DNA of 7,812 nt, from positions 1 through 7,812 of the forward strand of contig JAEXFF010000105.1 in the NCBI GenBank assembly GCA_023400335.1, in the 5' to 3' direction. Below the pieces are notes generated by a model, which saw only the letters and a list, made by a program, of their open reading frames with translations, had not been told where the DNA came from and ran no database searches. This DNA is from Bacteroidota bacterium (GTDB lineage Bacteria; Bacteroidota; Bacteroidia; Bacteroidales; Marinifilaceae). Below are positions 1-6,856 of this stretch, in pieces (positions within the stretch are counted from its first letter, which is position 1; every line of letters starts with the position of its first letter). The position numbers were made by a program, and so were the translations under genes.

Positions 1-35
1 GATACTTCCTCCTTTTAGTCAGGCTTTGCCTGCCT

Positions 36-63
36 AACGTCGGCAAACAACCCGGCGTTTTTT
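36..63 (+). terminator. Intrinsic terminator of an upstream + strand transcript
   Basis: An 8-bp stem (36-43 AACGTCGG with 52-59 CCGGCGTT, one G-T wobble) encloses an 8-nt loop and is followed by T's through position 63. No T run follows on the opposite strand, so it acts on + strand transcripts. It would end a gene lying left of the window, as no coding sequence for it is visible here. The right arm is also complementary to 243-251, so it could pair elsewhere. Confidence 0.6.
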
Positions 64-264
64 AACACTCCGGACTTCAAACGAAAAGACGCTCGTTCCC
101 GCAAGGACCGGCAAATACAACAGACCTCCGGTTCTGAAAAAACCGCCCTGAATACCGGTTATTCAAGGCACAGACTGCTTCTCCGGAGTCTTGTTTTGCC
201 TGAGAGGTCTGACGGAGGTGAGTGTGAAGCTGCAGCGGCCGCAACGCCGGGTTTTCCGATAGAA
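64..264. other. GC-rich, inverted-repeat-rich stretch without a convincing gene
   Basis: This stretch is richer in GC than what follows and contains several mutually complementary segments: 67-74 with 182-189, 121-127 with 205-211, 124-130 with 213-219, and a small hairpin 150-164 (GAATA/TATTC). The CTCCGGAG at 181-188 is a palindrome. The + reading frame that continues into the PAS-like fragment is open from 19 but has no ATG before 265, and its translation is low in hydrophobic pattern and rich in R, S and A. I read it as non-coding or decayed sequence; a structured RNA or intergenic repeat is possible but unproven. Confidence 0.35.
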
Positions 265-591
265 ATGAAAGAAGAACTGCGGAAAAATAAAGAGGCAGAT
301 TTTACATTCTGGTATGATTTCTCAAAAATCGGCGGCTATTATACCAACGATAAAAAAGAAGGTACTATCGATCTGCTGACAAAAGTAACTGTATTATATG
401 ATGAGAATCAGCAGCCGATCAATTATTTGCTTATAAATGCAGATAAAACAGAAACCACAGTGGCCTACAATAAAATACAGGTATTCGAAAGCCTTTTTGA
501 ACTGGTAGGAGTACATTCAAAAGTAGGATATGCTTATTATAACCTATTCATTCAAAAGGTTATACACAGCCGAACTGCTACCGGAGTTTAG
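265..591 (+). pseudogene. Fragment of a PAS-domain sensor kinase (probable)
   Basis: The frame reads from ATG 265 to TAG 589-591; it is open further upstream, with a TTG at 196, but the upstream part does not look coding. The protein-like part has two segments. The first is a charged stretch with FWYDFSKIGGYY, then strand-like VTVLYDENQQPINYLLINAD. The second begins with FESLFELVG and KVGYAYYNL. This alternation resembles the end of one PAS domain (with its 'xxDxxxxPxxY' strand) and the start of the next in multi-PAS histidine kinases of Bacteroidales. No histidine kinase core, HPt or receiver domain is present. After YYNL the expected PAS continuation is lost and a short unrelated tail leads to the stop. 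The family call is from remembered pattern only; it could instead be an uncharacterised small protein. Confidence 0.4.
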
Positions 592-856
592 GAGAAAACA
601 TCCAATAAATCCACTTGCCTTTATTCCGGATTTTATATTTCGGGACCGGTAAATTTCTTTCCACCGCCATAAAAAAAGGATCTTCTGTATATTGCCCGGA
701 AGGACTCCATTCCATCCGGACAACGCCATCGGTAAGTACTGTAAAACGAACGTCTTTTTCCTGATAAGCAACAGCTTCCCGGAAGGGCGTTGCTAACGTA
801 AAATTTTTTCCTACGGAAAGGACTGACAGTATTAAAAACAAAAATAGATTTTTCAT
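578..856 (-). pseudogene. N-terminal stub of a GH31-type alpha-glycosidase
   Basis: From ATG 856-854 the frame encodes 92 residues. Residues 1 to about 16-22 form a signal peptide (MKNLFLFLILSVLSVG). The rest looks like the N-terminal beta-sandwich of secreted GH31 glycosidases of Bacteroidetes: RFTVLTDGVVRMEWSPSG (37-54), then an acidic PFFMAVERNLPVPKYKI segment (60-76), matching the usual 'RFTVLT..xIRxEW' and 'NRxLPVP' motifs. Family members are normally 700-950 residues, and the catalytic (beta/alpha)8 barrel with its aspartates is absent. The frame ends with TAG just after KLR, where relatives usually continue with a Tyr-Gln-like strand, so this may be an internal stop followed by a deletion. 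The intact start and signal sequence suggest recent loss. It meets the PAS-like fragment tail to tail, overlapping it at 578-591. Confidence 0.65.
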
Positions 857-1123
857 GTTTTAAGGTTTCATCCAAAAAGTACACTTTCACGCTTTTTTCT
901 TCTGCTTTAGCTTTCTTTTTCCTGTAAAAAAACAATTCCGAATATAAAATCAAATCGTCTCCCTAAAAAATATTCAATTTATAAAGGGAATAAAAAGTAA
1001 TACCCCTTTATCTTCAGGTGTTTCAGTATACTATTCTTCCCTGATTCATTTTTAAGATCAAACCTTTTTCTGAAACAATCTTTCCAGCGACCCGGAAACT
1101 TCCGGGGATTAGAATTTAAATTA
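857..1123. other. Intergenic region with small inverted repeats, no gene seen
   Basis: This is the divergent region between the GH31 stub and the metallophosphoesterase gene. Together with the promoter that follows, the gap is 329 bases. It is AT-rich. Visible structures are an 8-bp inverted repeat (981-988 ATAAAGGG with 1004-1011 CCCTTTAT, 15-nt loop) and a short perfect hairpin (1091-1096 CCCGGA with 1101-1106 TCCGGG, loop AACT). Neither is followed by a T run, so they are not obvious terminators. No ORF in either strand has a convincing start or protein-like composition. Confidence 0.5.
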
Positions 1124-1155
1124 TCTGATTTAATTAAAAATTCCTACTAACTTTG
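1124..1155 (+). promoter_or_regulatory. Bacteroidetes-type promoter of the metallophosphoesterase gene
   Basis: TAACTTTG at 1148-1155 is an exact match to the Bacteroidetes -7 consensus TAnnTTTG. Exactly 20 bp upstream lies TCTG (1124-1127), one mismatch from the -33 element TTTG. Transcription would start near 1162, giving a short A-rich leader before the ATG at 1186. Confidence 0.6.
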
Positions 1156-1185
1156 AAAAATTTAAAGGAAATACAATAGCATACG

Positions 1186-2256
1186 ATGAAAAACTTTCTT
1201 TTATTAAGTCTACTGTGCCTTTCCGGAATCGTACAGGCACAAATTTATCCGGTTACTCCGGCACTTGAGAATCAAAAATCGTTTTCCATGATTCTATTAC
1301 CTGACCCTCAGTCTTACACAAAATTCGAAGCAAATCAGCCCTTGTTCGAACTCATGACCCGCTGGTGCGCCCTTAACCGGAAAAAGTTGGCGGTAAAAGC
1401 TGTCCTTTGTACGGGTGACCTGGTTGAACAAAATGAATGGCCCGTACCCGACAATATAAACGGCGACCAAACCAGTACCCAGCAATGGGAAGCAGCCGCC
1501 CGTTCATTCAATTGCCTGGATAACCGTATTCCCTATATTATCTGTACAGGCAATCACGATTACGGTTATGAAAAAGCTGAAAACCGGCTTTGTCATTTCC
1601 CGGAATATTTTCCGGCAGAAAAAAATGCCTGTTGGAAAGAATGTCTGGTGAGTACAACTAAAAATGCTTTTGGAATCCCGACCCTTGAAAATGCAGCTTA
1701 CGAATTCGATACCGATACCTGGGGAAAAATTTTAGTGATTTCTTTGGAATTTGCTCCCCGGGAGGAGGCTCTAAGCTGGGCTAAAAAACTGGCAGATTCT
1801 CCCCAATACAAAACCCACAAAATCATTGTCCTTACTCATTCTTATATGGAAATCGACGGAAGTATATTTGAAAAAGAGAATTACAAAATCACTCCTGCCA
1901 ATTACGGAAAAGCCATCTGGGAAAAACTGATCTATCCAACTCCTAATATCGATCTTCTGATCTGCGGCCATGCCTGTGAAATAACCGACCTGGAAGGTAC
2001 GGTAAGTTACCGGGAGGACAAAAACAGCCGGGGAGAATATGTACCTCAAATGATGTTTAATGCACAGACAGCCGACAAACAATGGTTTGGAAACGGAGGA
2101 GACGGTTGGCTGAGAATACTGGAGTTTATGCCGGACGGGAAAACAATCAAAGTAAGAACGTTCTCTCCTTTATTTGCAGTCTCTCCTACTACAGCTGAAT
2201 TTGCCTGGCGTACGGCTAAATTCGACCAGTTCGATATCGTCCTGAACAAAAAGTAA
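1186..2256 (+). CDS. Secreted calcineurin-like metallophosphoesterase
   Basis: The 356-residue product starts with a signal peptide (MKNFLLLSLLCLSGIVQA, probable cleavage after A18), so it should act in the periplasm or outside the cell. There is no proper lipobox before Cys10. The two-metal phosphoesterase motifs appear in order: DPQ (D40, Q42, in place of the usual DxH), GD (77-78), GNHD (122-125), a His in LTHSY (H218) and GHA (261-263). The DxQ variant of the first motif is known in several secreted branches of this fold. Family members hydrolyse phosphomono- or diesters; the substrate here cannot be told from sequence. The start is chosen because the signal peptide begins at this ATG and a good promoter lies 30 bp upstream. 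The VOC gene follows after 37 bp and is probably co-transcribed. Confidence 0.9.
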   Translation: MKNFLLLSLLCLSGIVQAQIYPVTPALENQKSFSMILLPDPQSYTKFEANQPLFELMTRWCALNRKKLAVKAVLCTGDLVEQNEWPVPDNINGDQTSTQQWEAAARSFNCLDNRIPYIICTGNHDYGYEKAENRLCHFPEYFPAEKNACWKECLVSTTKNAFGIPTLENAAYEFDTDTWGKILVISLEFAPREEALSWAKKLADSPQYKTHKIIVLTHSYMEIDGSIFEKENYKITPANYGKAIWEKLIYPTPNIDLLICGHACEITDLEGTVSYREDKNSRGEYVPQMMFNAQTADKQWFGNGGDGWLRILEFMPDGKTIKVRTFSPLFAVSPTTAEFAWRTAKFDQFDIVLNKK

Positions 2257-2293
2257 TTACCATAAACATTCCCCTTAACTATTCTGAACAAAG

Positions 2294-2683
2294 ATGAAAC
2301 TGGAACACATTGCTATCTGGGTTGACGATCTGGAAAAGATGCGGCAATTTTATATGACTTATTTCGATGTAAGTTGCGGAGAAAAATATGTAAATCCGAA
2401 AAAACAATACACCTCCTACTTCCTTTCCTTCGGTCCGGATCAATGCCGGATTGAGTTGATGAACAGGCCGGATATAGACGAAAAGAAGGGGAAAAGGGGG
2501 TTTACAAAAGGTTTGGCGCATTTGTCCGTCTCCCTGGGAAGTAAAGAAGCCGTAAACGAACTGACAGAACGTTTACGAAAATCGGATTATTCCATTGCCA
2601 GCGAACCCCGCACCACCGGAGACGGCTATTACGAAAGTGCCGTTCTGGATCCGGAAGGCAATTACATTGAATTACTGGCATAA
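2294..2683 (+). CDS. VOC / glyoxalase-fold protein
   Basis: The 129-residue cytoplasmic protein has the paired beta-alpha-beta-beta-beta modules of the vicinal oxygen chelate superfamily. Module one opens with LEHIAIWVDDLEKMRQFY and ends with RIELM; module two opens with LAHLSVSLGS and ends with LDPEGNYIELL. The four expected metal ligands are visible at H5, E54, H76 and E126, so it is probably an active metalloenzyme. Superfamily reactions include glyoxalase I, ring-cleaving dioxygenases and fosfomycin-type resistance; small proteins like this are often annotated 'lactoylglutathione lyase-like', but the specific reaction cannot be assigned. It starts 37 bp after the phosphoesterase stop behind an AACAAAG leader, with no promoter of its own, so it is likely the second gene of that operon. 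No clear terminator hairpin follows its stop. Confidence 0.88.
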   Translation: MKLEHIAIWVDDLEKMRQFYMTYFDVSCGEKYVNPKKQYTSYFLSFGPDQCRIELMNRPDIDEKKGKRGFTKGLAHLSVSLGSKEAVNELTERLRKSDYSIASEPRTTGDGYYESAVLDPEGNYIELLA

Positions 2684-2965
2684 AAAAAATGTGAAAATGT
2701 TAAAGTGTTTAAGAGCTCTATTGTTTATTGGCTGATTTTTGGTTGACGGTCCGGTTGTAACTAATTTTTCGCTCCGGATGAAAGAAACAAACCAGGGATT
2801 TACTCCTGTAGAACAGTTTTTGAAAAAGCATATATCGAAAATCAGGAATATACAAACAAATCTGTATTTTAACGTTTTCACACTTGAACAATTAAACTCT
2901 ATACACTTAAATATTTGAACTTTTTTACACTTGAACAATTCTACTTTTTATAAAATGCATAATCC
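2684..2965. repeat. AT-rich intergenic region with degenerate ACACTTGAAC-type repeats
   Basis: The 14-mer ACACTTGAACAATT occurs exactly at 2880-2893 and 2927-2940, with a diverged copy between them (ACACTTAAATATTTGAAC, 2903-2920). Related sequence lies in the opposite orientation at the left edge (TGTGAAAATGTTAAAGTGTTTAAG, about 2690-2713); its TGTGAAAA (2690-2697) is the reverse complement of 2876-2883. The region is thus flanked by inverted arrays of a short TTGAACA/CACTTAA unit. Such low-complexity intergenic arrays occur in Bacteroidales genomes and give spurious ORFs. No promoter with a good -7 box is seen for the next gene. Confidence 0.55.
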
Positions 2966-3793
2966 ATGAAAACCAGATTTTTTTTACTTGCTTTCTTACT
3001 GTGTGCGTTTTTCTTTTCTCTTTCAGCACAGACGGTCGATACGATTCTTATTTTCTCTCCTTCCATGAAAAAAGAAATTAAAAACGTCATCATTCTCCCC
3101 GAGGGGTACAAAAAAGACAAAAAACAGTTGTATCCGGTCGTCTATTTACTTCACGGACATGGGGGCCGATACGACAGTTGGATAAAGGAAACCCAACCCC
3201 GCCTTCCGGAATTAGCCACAGAACTGGGGATGATCTTTGTCTGTCCCGATGGATCCAACAGTTGGTACTGGGACAGTCCTGTCGATTCCAATAGCCGTTA
3301 CGAAACTTATGTGAGCCAGGAATTAATCAACTATATCGATAAAAATTACCCCAGCCTGGCTTCTTCAAAAGGACGCGCCATTACCGGTTATAGTATGGGA
3401 GGTCACGGTGCCCTCTGGCTGGCTTTCCGTCATCCGGACATTTATGGAGCTGCCGGGTCTATGAGCGGAGGAGTAGACATCCGCCCCTTTCCTCATAGCT
3501 GGCATATGAAAGACTATCTGGGCAGCTATGAAAAAAATCCGGAGATATGGGAAAAACATACCGTTATCAATCAATTGCCCTACAAAGCTCCCGCCGGACA
3601 GCTAGCCCTTATTATCGACTGCGGTTCCAGTGATTTTTTCTATGAAGTAAACCAAAAATTACACGAAAAACTGCTTTATTACCGCATTCCGCACGATTAT
3701 ATTATTCGGCCCGGATCACATACTTACAGCTATTGGAGAAATGCTGTTGATTACCAATTACTCTATTTCAATAAATATTTTAAATCCTTGTAA
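2966..3793 (+). CDS. Secreted esterase D-type alpha/beta hydrolase
   Basis: This 275-residue protein begins with a signal peptide (MKTRFFLLAFLLCAFFFSLSA, cleavage near residue 21) and then has the 'putative esterase' fold (Pfam Esterase, the fold of S-formylglutathione hydrolase and CE1 carbohydrate esterases). LLHGHGG (61-67) forms the oxyanion region. GYSMGG (141-146) is the nucleophile elbow with Ser143. DCGSSDFF (218-225) carries the acid, probably Asp223, and GSHTYSYW (250-257) the catalytic His252. Length is normal and the triad is complete. Secreted homologues in Bacteroidetes often remove acyl or feruloyl groups from polysaccharides; the natural substrate here is unknown, and no SusC/D pair or glycosidase sits beside it apart from the dead GH31 stub. 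It has its own terminator, whose loop contains the stop codon. Confidence 0.9.
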   Translation: MKTRFFLLAFLLCAFFFSLSAQTVDTILIFSPSMKKEIKNVIILPEGYKKDKKQLYPVVYLLHGHGGRYDSWIKETQPRLPELATELGMIFVCPDGSNSWYWDSPVDSNSRYETYVSQELINYIDKNYPSLASSKGRAITGYSMGGHGALWLAFRHPDIYGAAGSMSGGVDIRPFPHSWHMKDYLGSYEKNPEIWEKHTVINQLPYKAPAGQLALIIDCGSSDFFYEVNQKLHEKLLYYRIPHDYIIRPGSHTYSYWRNAVDYQLLYFNKYFKSL

Positions 3794-3807
3794 ACAAGGA
3801 TTTTTTT
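3782..3807 (+). terminator. Intrinsic terminator overlapping the esterase stop codon
   Basis: A perfect 9-bp stem (3782-3790 AAATCCTTG with 3795-3803 CAAGGATTT) has a TAAA loop and is followed by T's through 3807. The esterase stop codon TAA (3791-3793) lies in the loop, so the hairpin begins inside the last three codons. Confidence 0.9.
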
Positions 3808-4078
3808 ATTTCCAGGAATAACAAATTTTGCGCACAAAACCGGGATAAGCTTTCCGGTCAGCCTGGCCGGATATTTCAAGCAAAACGAAAAGGCAGTGTC
3901 CGGGAAAAGTAAACAAATTGACTTCGGAACCGTATCTATTCTGGAGGACAATGTAAATACAAACATTTAAAATATAAAATGTCCGTAAATTCAGAGCGAA
4001 AAGCGGAATACAAAGTTCAAACAAGACGTTCGTGAATCCAGAACAAAAGATAGAATATAAACTTTTAAAATAAAAAAA
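3808..4078. other. Intergenic region before gpmA, possible decayed coding remnant
   Basis: No gene with a credible start is seen. The + frame that follows the esterase stop stays open for 58 codons (3794-3967) and contains a rather protein-like stretch (GISFPVSLAGYFKQNEK, from 3842), but it has no ATG and sits behind a terminator. A short inverted repeat ACATTT/AAATGT surrounds 3964-3983. No exact TAnnTTTG box was found for gpmA, so its promoter is not placed. Confidence 0.4.
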
Positions 4079-4825
4079 ATGAAAAAACTAGTATTACTCC
4101 GTCACGGGGAAAGTACCTGGAATAAGGAAAACCGGTTTACGGGCTGGACCGATGTAGATCTGACGGAAAAAGGCATTGAAGAAGCAATCAAAGCCGGAGA
4201 CTTGCTGAAAGAAAAAGGGTTTGTTTTTGAAAAAGCCTATACTTCCTACCTAAAGAGGGCGATAAAAACATTAAATGTAGCATTGGACCGGATGGATCTG
4301 GATTGGATACCGGTAGAAAAAACCTGGCGTTTAAATGAAAAACATTACGGGGCTTTACAAGGATTGAATAAAAGTGAAACAGCAGAAAAATACGGAGAGG
4401 AACAAGTAAAAATCTGGCGCCGTAGTTATGATGTGGCACCTCCGGCTTTACGGGAAGATGATCCGCGGAATCCCCGTCTGGACATTCGTTATATGGGAAT
4501 TCAGGGAGAGCATTTGCCCCTGACTGAAGCCTTAAAAGATACAGTAGAACGTATCTTACCCTATTGGAAAGAAGTAATTGCCCCGACTTTACAACATTTC
4601 GGACAAATTCTGATCGTTGCCCACGGAAACAGTCTGAGAGGAATTATCAAGTACTTAAAAAATATTTCCGAGGAAGAAATCGTAAAATTGAATTTGCCCA
4701 CAGCTGTGCCCTATGTATTCGAATTTGACGATGCATTAAATTTAAAACAGGATTACTTTTTAGGAGATCCGGAAGAGATCCGGAAAATGATGGAGGCCGT
4801 TGCCAACCAGGGAAAGAAAAAATAG
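4079..4825 (+). CDS. gpmA: 2,3-bisphosphoglycerate-dependent phosphoglycerate mutase
   Basis: This cytoplasmic glycolytic enzyme interconverts 3-phosphoglycerate and 2-phosphoglycerate through a phosphohistidine intermediate primed by 2,3-bisphosphoglycerate. The 248-residue length matches the bacterial dPGM family. [10 protein letters not shown] (6-15) carries the phosphorylated His9 and Arg8. [13 protein letters not shown] (20-32) is the family signature, and SYLKRA gives Arg60. [12 protein letters not shown] (84-95) gives Glu87, and VAHGNSLRG (180-188) gives the second catalytic His182. Residues binding the bisphosphate (RR 114-115, NP near 131) are present, and a lysine-rich C-terminal tail is typical of full-length enzymes. 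The ATG follows an A-rich leader. It converges on the aldolase gene fbaB, the two sharing a terminator. Confidence 0.97.
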   Translation: MKKLVLLRHGESTWNKENRFTGWTDVDLTEKGIEEAIKAGDLLKEKGFVFEKAYTSYLKRAIKTLNVALDRMDLDWIPVEKTWRLNEKHYGALQGLNKSETAEKYGEEQVKIWRRSYDVAPPALREDDPRNPRLDIRYMGIQGEHLPLTEALKDTVERILPYWKEVIAPTLQHFGQILIVAHGNSLRGIIKYLKNISEEEIVKLNLPTAVPYVFEFDDALNLKQDYFLGDPEEIRKMMEAVANQGKKK

Positions 4826-4843
4826 TCCGTTTATTTTCAGCAT

Positions 4844-4910
4844 AAAGATTGAGAGCTATTGATGGCTTGTGAAAATCCGTTTTTCAATACCAAAGACTCT
4901 CAATCTTTTT
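4844..4910. terminator. Shared terminator between convergent gpmA and fbaB
   Basis: A perfect 12-bp outer stem (4844-4855 AAAGATTGAGAG with 4897-4908 CTCTCAATCTTT) encloses a 41-nt interior that includes a second 6-bp stem (4857-4862 TATTGA with 4884-4889 TCAATA). T's follow on the + strand to 4910; on the - strand the tail is only three T's. It is therefore a strong terminator for gpmA and a weaker one for fbaB. Confidence 0.85.
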
Positions 4911-4919
4911 ACAATCCAG

Positions 4920-5972
4920 CTACGCCAGTTTTATACTGTTATCCAAATATACATCTTGTATAGCATTCAAAAGCCGGATCCCTTCGCTGACCGGTTTCTG
5001 AAAAGCTTTCCGTCCGCTGATCAGCCCCATACCCCCGGCTCTTTTATTGATGACTGCTGTGATGACCGCTTCCTGCAAATCGGTTTCCCCATGGGATTCC
5101 CCTCCTGAATTAATCAAACCTGCCCGGCCCATATAACAATTAGCTACCTGATAACGGCACATATCAATGGGATGCTCGCTGCTCAGTAAAGAATACATCC
5201 GGGGATCGGATTTCGAAAAATGCAAAGCTGTAAAGCCCCCGTTATTTTCGGGTAATTTTTGCTTGATAATATCTGCCTCTATCGTAACCCCCAGATGATT
5301 TGCCTGTCCTGTCAGATCGGCGGATACATGGTAATCTTTATCCTCCTTTTTAAAAGCCGGATTCCGTAAATAACACCACAAAATAGTTGCCATTCCCTTT
5401 TTATGAGCATATTCAAAAGCCCTGGCTATTTCTATAATCTGCCGCCGGCTTTCCGGAGAACCGAAATAGATGGTCGCCCCGACAGCCACTGCCCCCAAAT
5501 TCCAGGCTTCGTCTATCGTTCCGAACAAAATCTGGTCGTAAGCAGTCGGATAACTTAGTAATTCGTTATGGTTGATCTTGACAATAAAAGGTATTTTATG
5601 AGCATATTTACGGGCGACGGCTCCCAACACACCGAAAGTAGAAGCCACAGCATTGCAACCTCCCTCAATCGCCAGGCGGACAATATTTTCCGGATCGAAA
5701 TACAACGAATTCGGGGCAAAAGAAGCCCCCGCTGTATGCTCAATTCCCTGATCCACAGGTAAAATAGAAAGATATCCGGTACCGGCTAAACGACCGTGAT
5801 TATAAAGAGTCTGAAGACTATTCAATACGGGGATACTCCGGTCAGAAGGTACCCACACTTCGTCTATAAAATGAGGAGAAGGCGCATGAATCAAATGTTT
5901 ATCAATAGTTGTACACACATGATTCAGGTAATATTCCTGTTGATCTCCCAATAATTCCGTAATTTTACTCAT
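4920..5972 (-). CDS. fbaB: Class I fructose-bisphosphate aldolase (FbaB/DhnA type)
   Basis: This enzyme cleaves fructose 1,6-bisphosphate to dihydroxyacetone phosphate and glyceraldehyde 3-phosphate (and the reverse in gluconeogenesis) through a Schiff base, without metal. It is 350 residues, the same length as the E. coli FbaB type. Recognisable family segments are [19 protein letters not shown] (67-85), the NHNELL strand (134-139), GATIYFGS (165-172), and [16 protein letters not shown] (231-246), whose lysine at 237 is the likely Schiff-base residue by analogy with FbaB. A C-terminal phosphate-binding part follows: [14 protein letters not shown] (286-299) and [15 protein letters not shown] (313-327). 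The ATG lies 9 nt from a 9-bp inverted repeat that may be an operator or a leader hairpin. The SDR gene ends 86 bp upstream on the same strand, so read-through is possible. Confidence 0.95.
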   Translation of the reverse strand: MSKITELLGDQQEYYLNHVCTTIDKHLIHAPSPHFIDEVWVPSDRSIPVLNSLQTLYNHGRLAGTGYLSILPVDQGIEHTAGASFAPNSLYFDPENIVRLAIEGGCNAVASTFGVLGAVARKYAHKIPFIVKINHNELLSYPTAYDQILFGTIDEAWNLGAVAVGATIYFGSPESRRQIIEIARAFEYAHKKGMATILWCYLRNPAFKKEDKDYHVSADLTGQANHLGVTIEADIIKQKLPENNGGFTALHFSKSDPRMYSLLSSEHPIDMCRYQVANCYMGRAGLINSGGESHGETDLQEAVITAVINKRAGGMGLISGRKAFQKPVSEGIRLLNAIQDVYLDNSIKLA

Positions 5973-5981
5973 ACTGTTTCC

Positions 5982-6014
5982 GTTTATATCATTTTATTAA
6001 AATTCGATATAAAC
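5982..6014 (-). promoter_or_regulatory. Inverted repeat just upstream of the fbaB start (putative operator or leader hairpin)
   Basis: Perfect 9-bp arms (5982-5990 GTTTATATC and 6006-6014 GATATAAAC) flank a 15-nt AT-rich centre that is itself nearly palindromic (ATTTTATTAAAAT). The proximal arm ends 9 nt before the fbaB start codon. A second partial match (TTTCCG 5977-5982 with CGGAAA 6021-6026) lies outside. No TAnnTTTG box was found in this gap, so the fbaB promoter is not located. Confidence 0.45.
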
Positions 6015-6058
6015 ATTTTACGGAAAGTGTCCCGGAATAGTTTAAAACAAATAATTTG

Positions 6059-6838
6059 CTATGCTTCCTTTCTTTTTAACAGACGTGCGGCTATTATCAC
6101 CCACCATTTACGAGGAGACAAACGGGTCAGAAAGACCACTAAACGATTTGTAAATCCATAAATAGCTATTTCTTTCCCTTTCAATAAAGCGTCATACCCG
6201 AAAGCGGCCACTTCTTCAGGAGTAGCGTGGGAAAGGAAACGGGTCATACCGGTATGATGACTCCGGGCCACCTCATGAAATTTGGTATCCGTAACTCCCG
6301 GACAAAGGGTAACGACACTCACCCCGCTTTTTTTCAATTCGTAATTAACGGCCTGAGAAAGACTGAGGACAAAAGCTTTGGTAGCACAATAACCGGCCAT
6401 CCAGGGACCAGGCTGGAAAGCTCCTGTTGAAGCGACATTCAAAATCCGTCCGTTTCCGGCTCTTTTCATATCTGCAGCAAAATGACGTGTAAAAAAAGCC
6501 ACGGTCTGCATATTGAGTTGAAACATCCGTTCCAGATCCTCCCAAGGCGTTTCCGTGAAAGCATCATCTATTCCAAAACCCGCATTATTAATAACATAAT
6601 CGACGTTCAACGCATGCCGCCGGATATCCTCATACACTTCCCGTACATTTTCCGGTATACTCAGATCCCGGGCATACGTAATAACCGAAACCCGATAGAC
6701 GACCAATTCCTTGACAATCTGCTCCAAACGGGCTTGATTACGGGCTACCAAAATCAGATTATGCCCTTTCGATGCACAGAGATAAGCGAATGCCCGTCCG
6801 ATCCCCTCTGTAGCCCCACTGATAAAAACCGTTTTCAT
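6059..6838 (-). CDS. Short-chain dehydrogenase/reductase (DltE-like SDR)
   Basis: The 259-residue NAD(P)-dependent oxidoreductase starts MKTVFISGATEGIGRAFA, with the Rossmann glycine motif at G8-G14. The NNAG motif is at 84-87, and the catalytic tetrad is N109, S137 (NVASTG), Y150 and K154 (GYCATK), followed by the CPGVTDTKF stretch (180-188) of classical SDRs. It is closest in style to the DltE/YqjQ group; substrate unknown. The C-terminus ends in a hydrophobic, basic segment (KWWVIIAARLLKRKEA) that might touch the membrane. I chose the ATG at 6838-6836: the longer version from TTG 6859 would begin inside the -7 promoter element (6864-6857). fbaB follows 86 bp downstream on the same strand. 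Confidence 0.88.
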   Translation of the reverse strand: MKTVFISGATEGIGRAFAYLCASKGHNLILVARNQARLEQIVKELVVYRVSVITYARDLSIPENVREVYEDIRRHALNVDYVINNAGFGIDDAFTETPWEDLERMFQLNMQTVAFFTRHFAADMKRAGNGRILNVASTGAFQPGPWMAGYCATKAFVLSLSQAVNYELKKSGVSVVTLCPGVTDTKFHEVARSHHTGMTRFLSHATPEEVAAFGYDALLKGKEIAIYGFTNRLVVFLTRLSPRKWWVIIAARLLKRKEA

Positions 6839-6856
6839 TTTTGTTGTTGTTTCAAA

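Noticed and set aside
633..953. A 106-codon - strand ORF overlapping the GH31 stub
   Set aside because: It is an out-of-frame shadow; the GH31 motifs lie in the other frame, which also has a signal peptide.
2778..2918. A 46-codon + strand ORF (MKETNQGFTPVEQF...)
   Set aside because: It ends inside the repeat array, has no A-rich leader and no recognised similarity.
2672..2938. An 88-codon - strand ORF across the gap after the VOC gene
   Set aside because: Its translation (MFKCKKVQIFKC...) comes from the degenerate repeat arrays, is Phe/Cys/Lys-rich without domain pattern, and overlaps the end of the VOC gene; such repeat-derived ORFs are typically spurious.
3806..4024. A 72-codon - strand ORF before gpmA
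   Set aside because: No homology pattern, Cys/Phe/Leu-rich, no leader; it overlaps the esterase terminator.
4869..5108. A 79-codon + strand ORF over the fbaB 3' end
   Set aside because: It starts inside the terminator hairpin and is antisense to conserved aldolase sequence.
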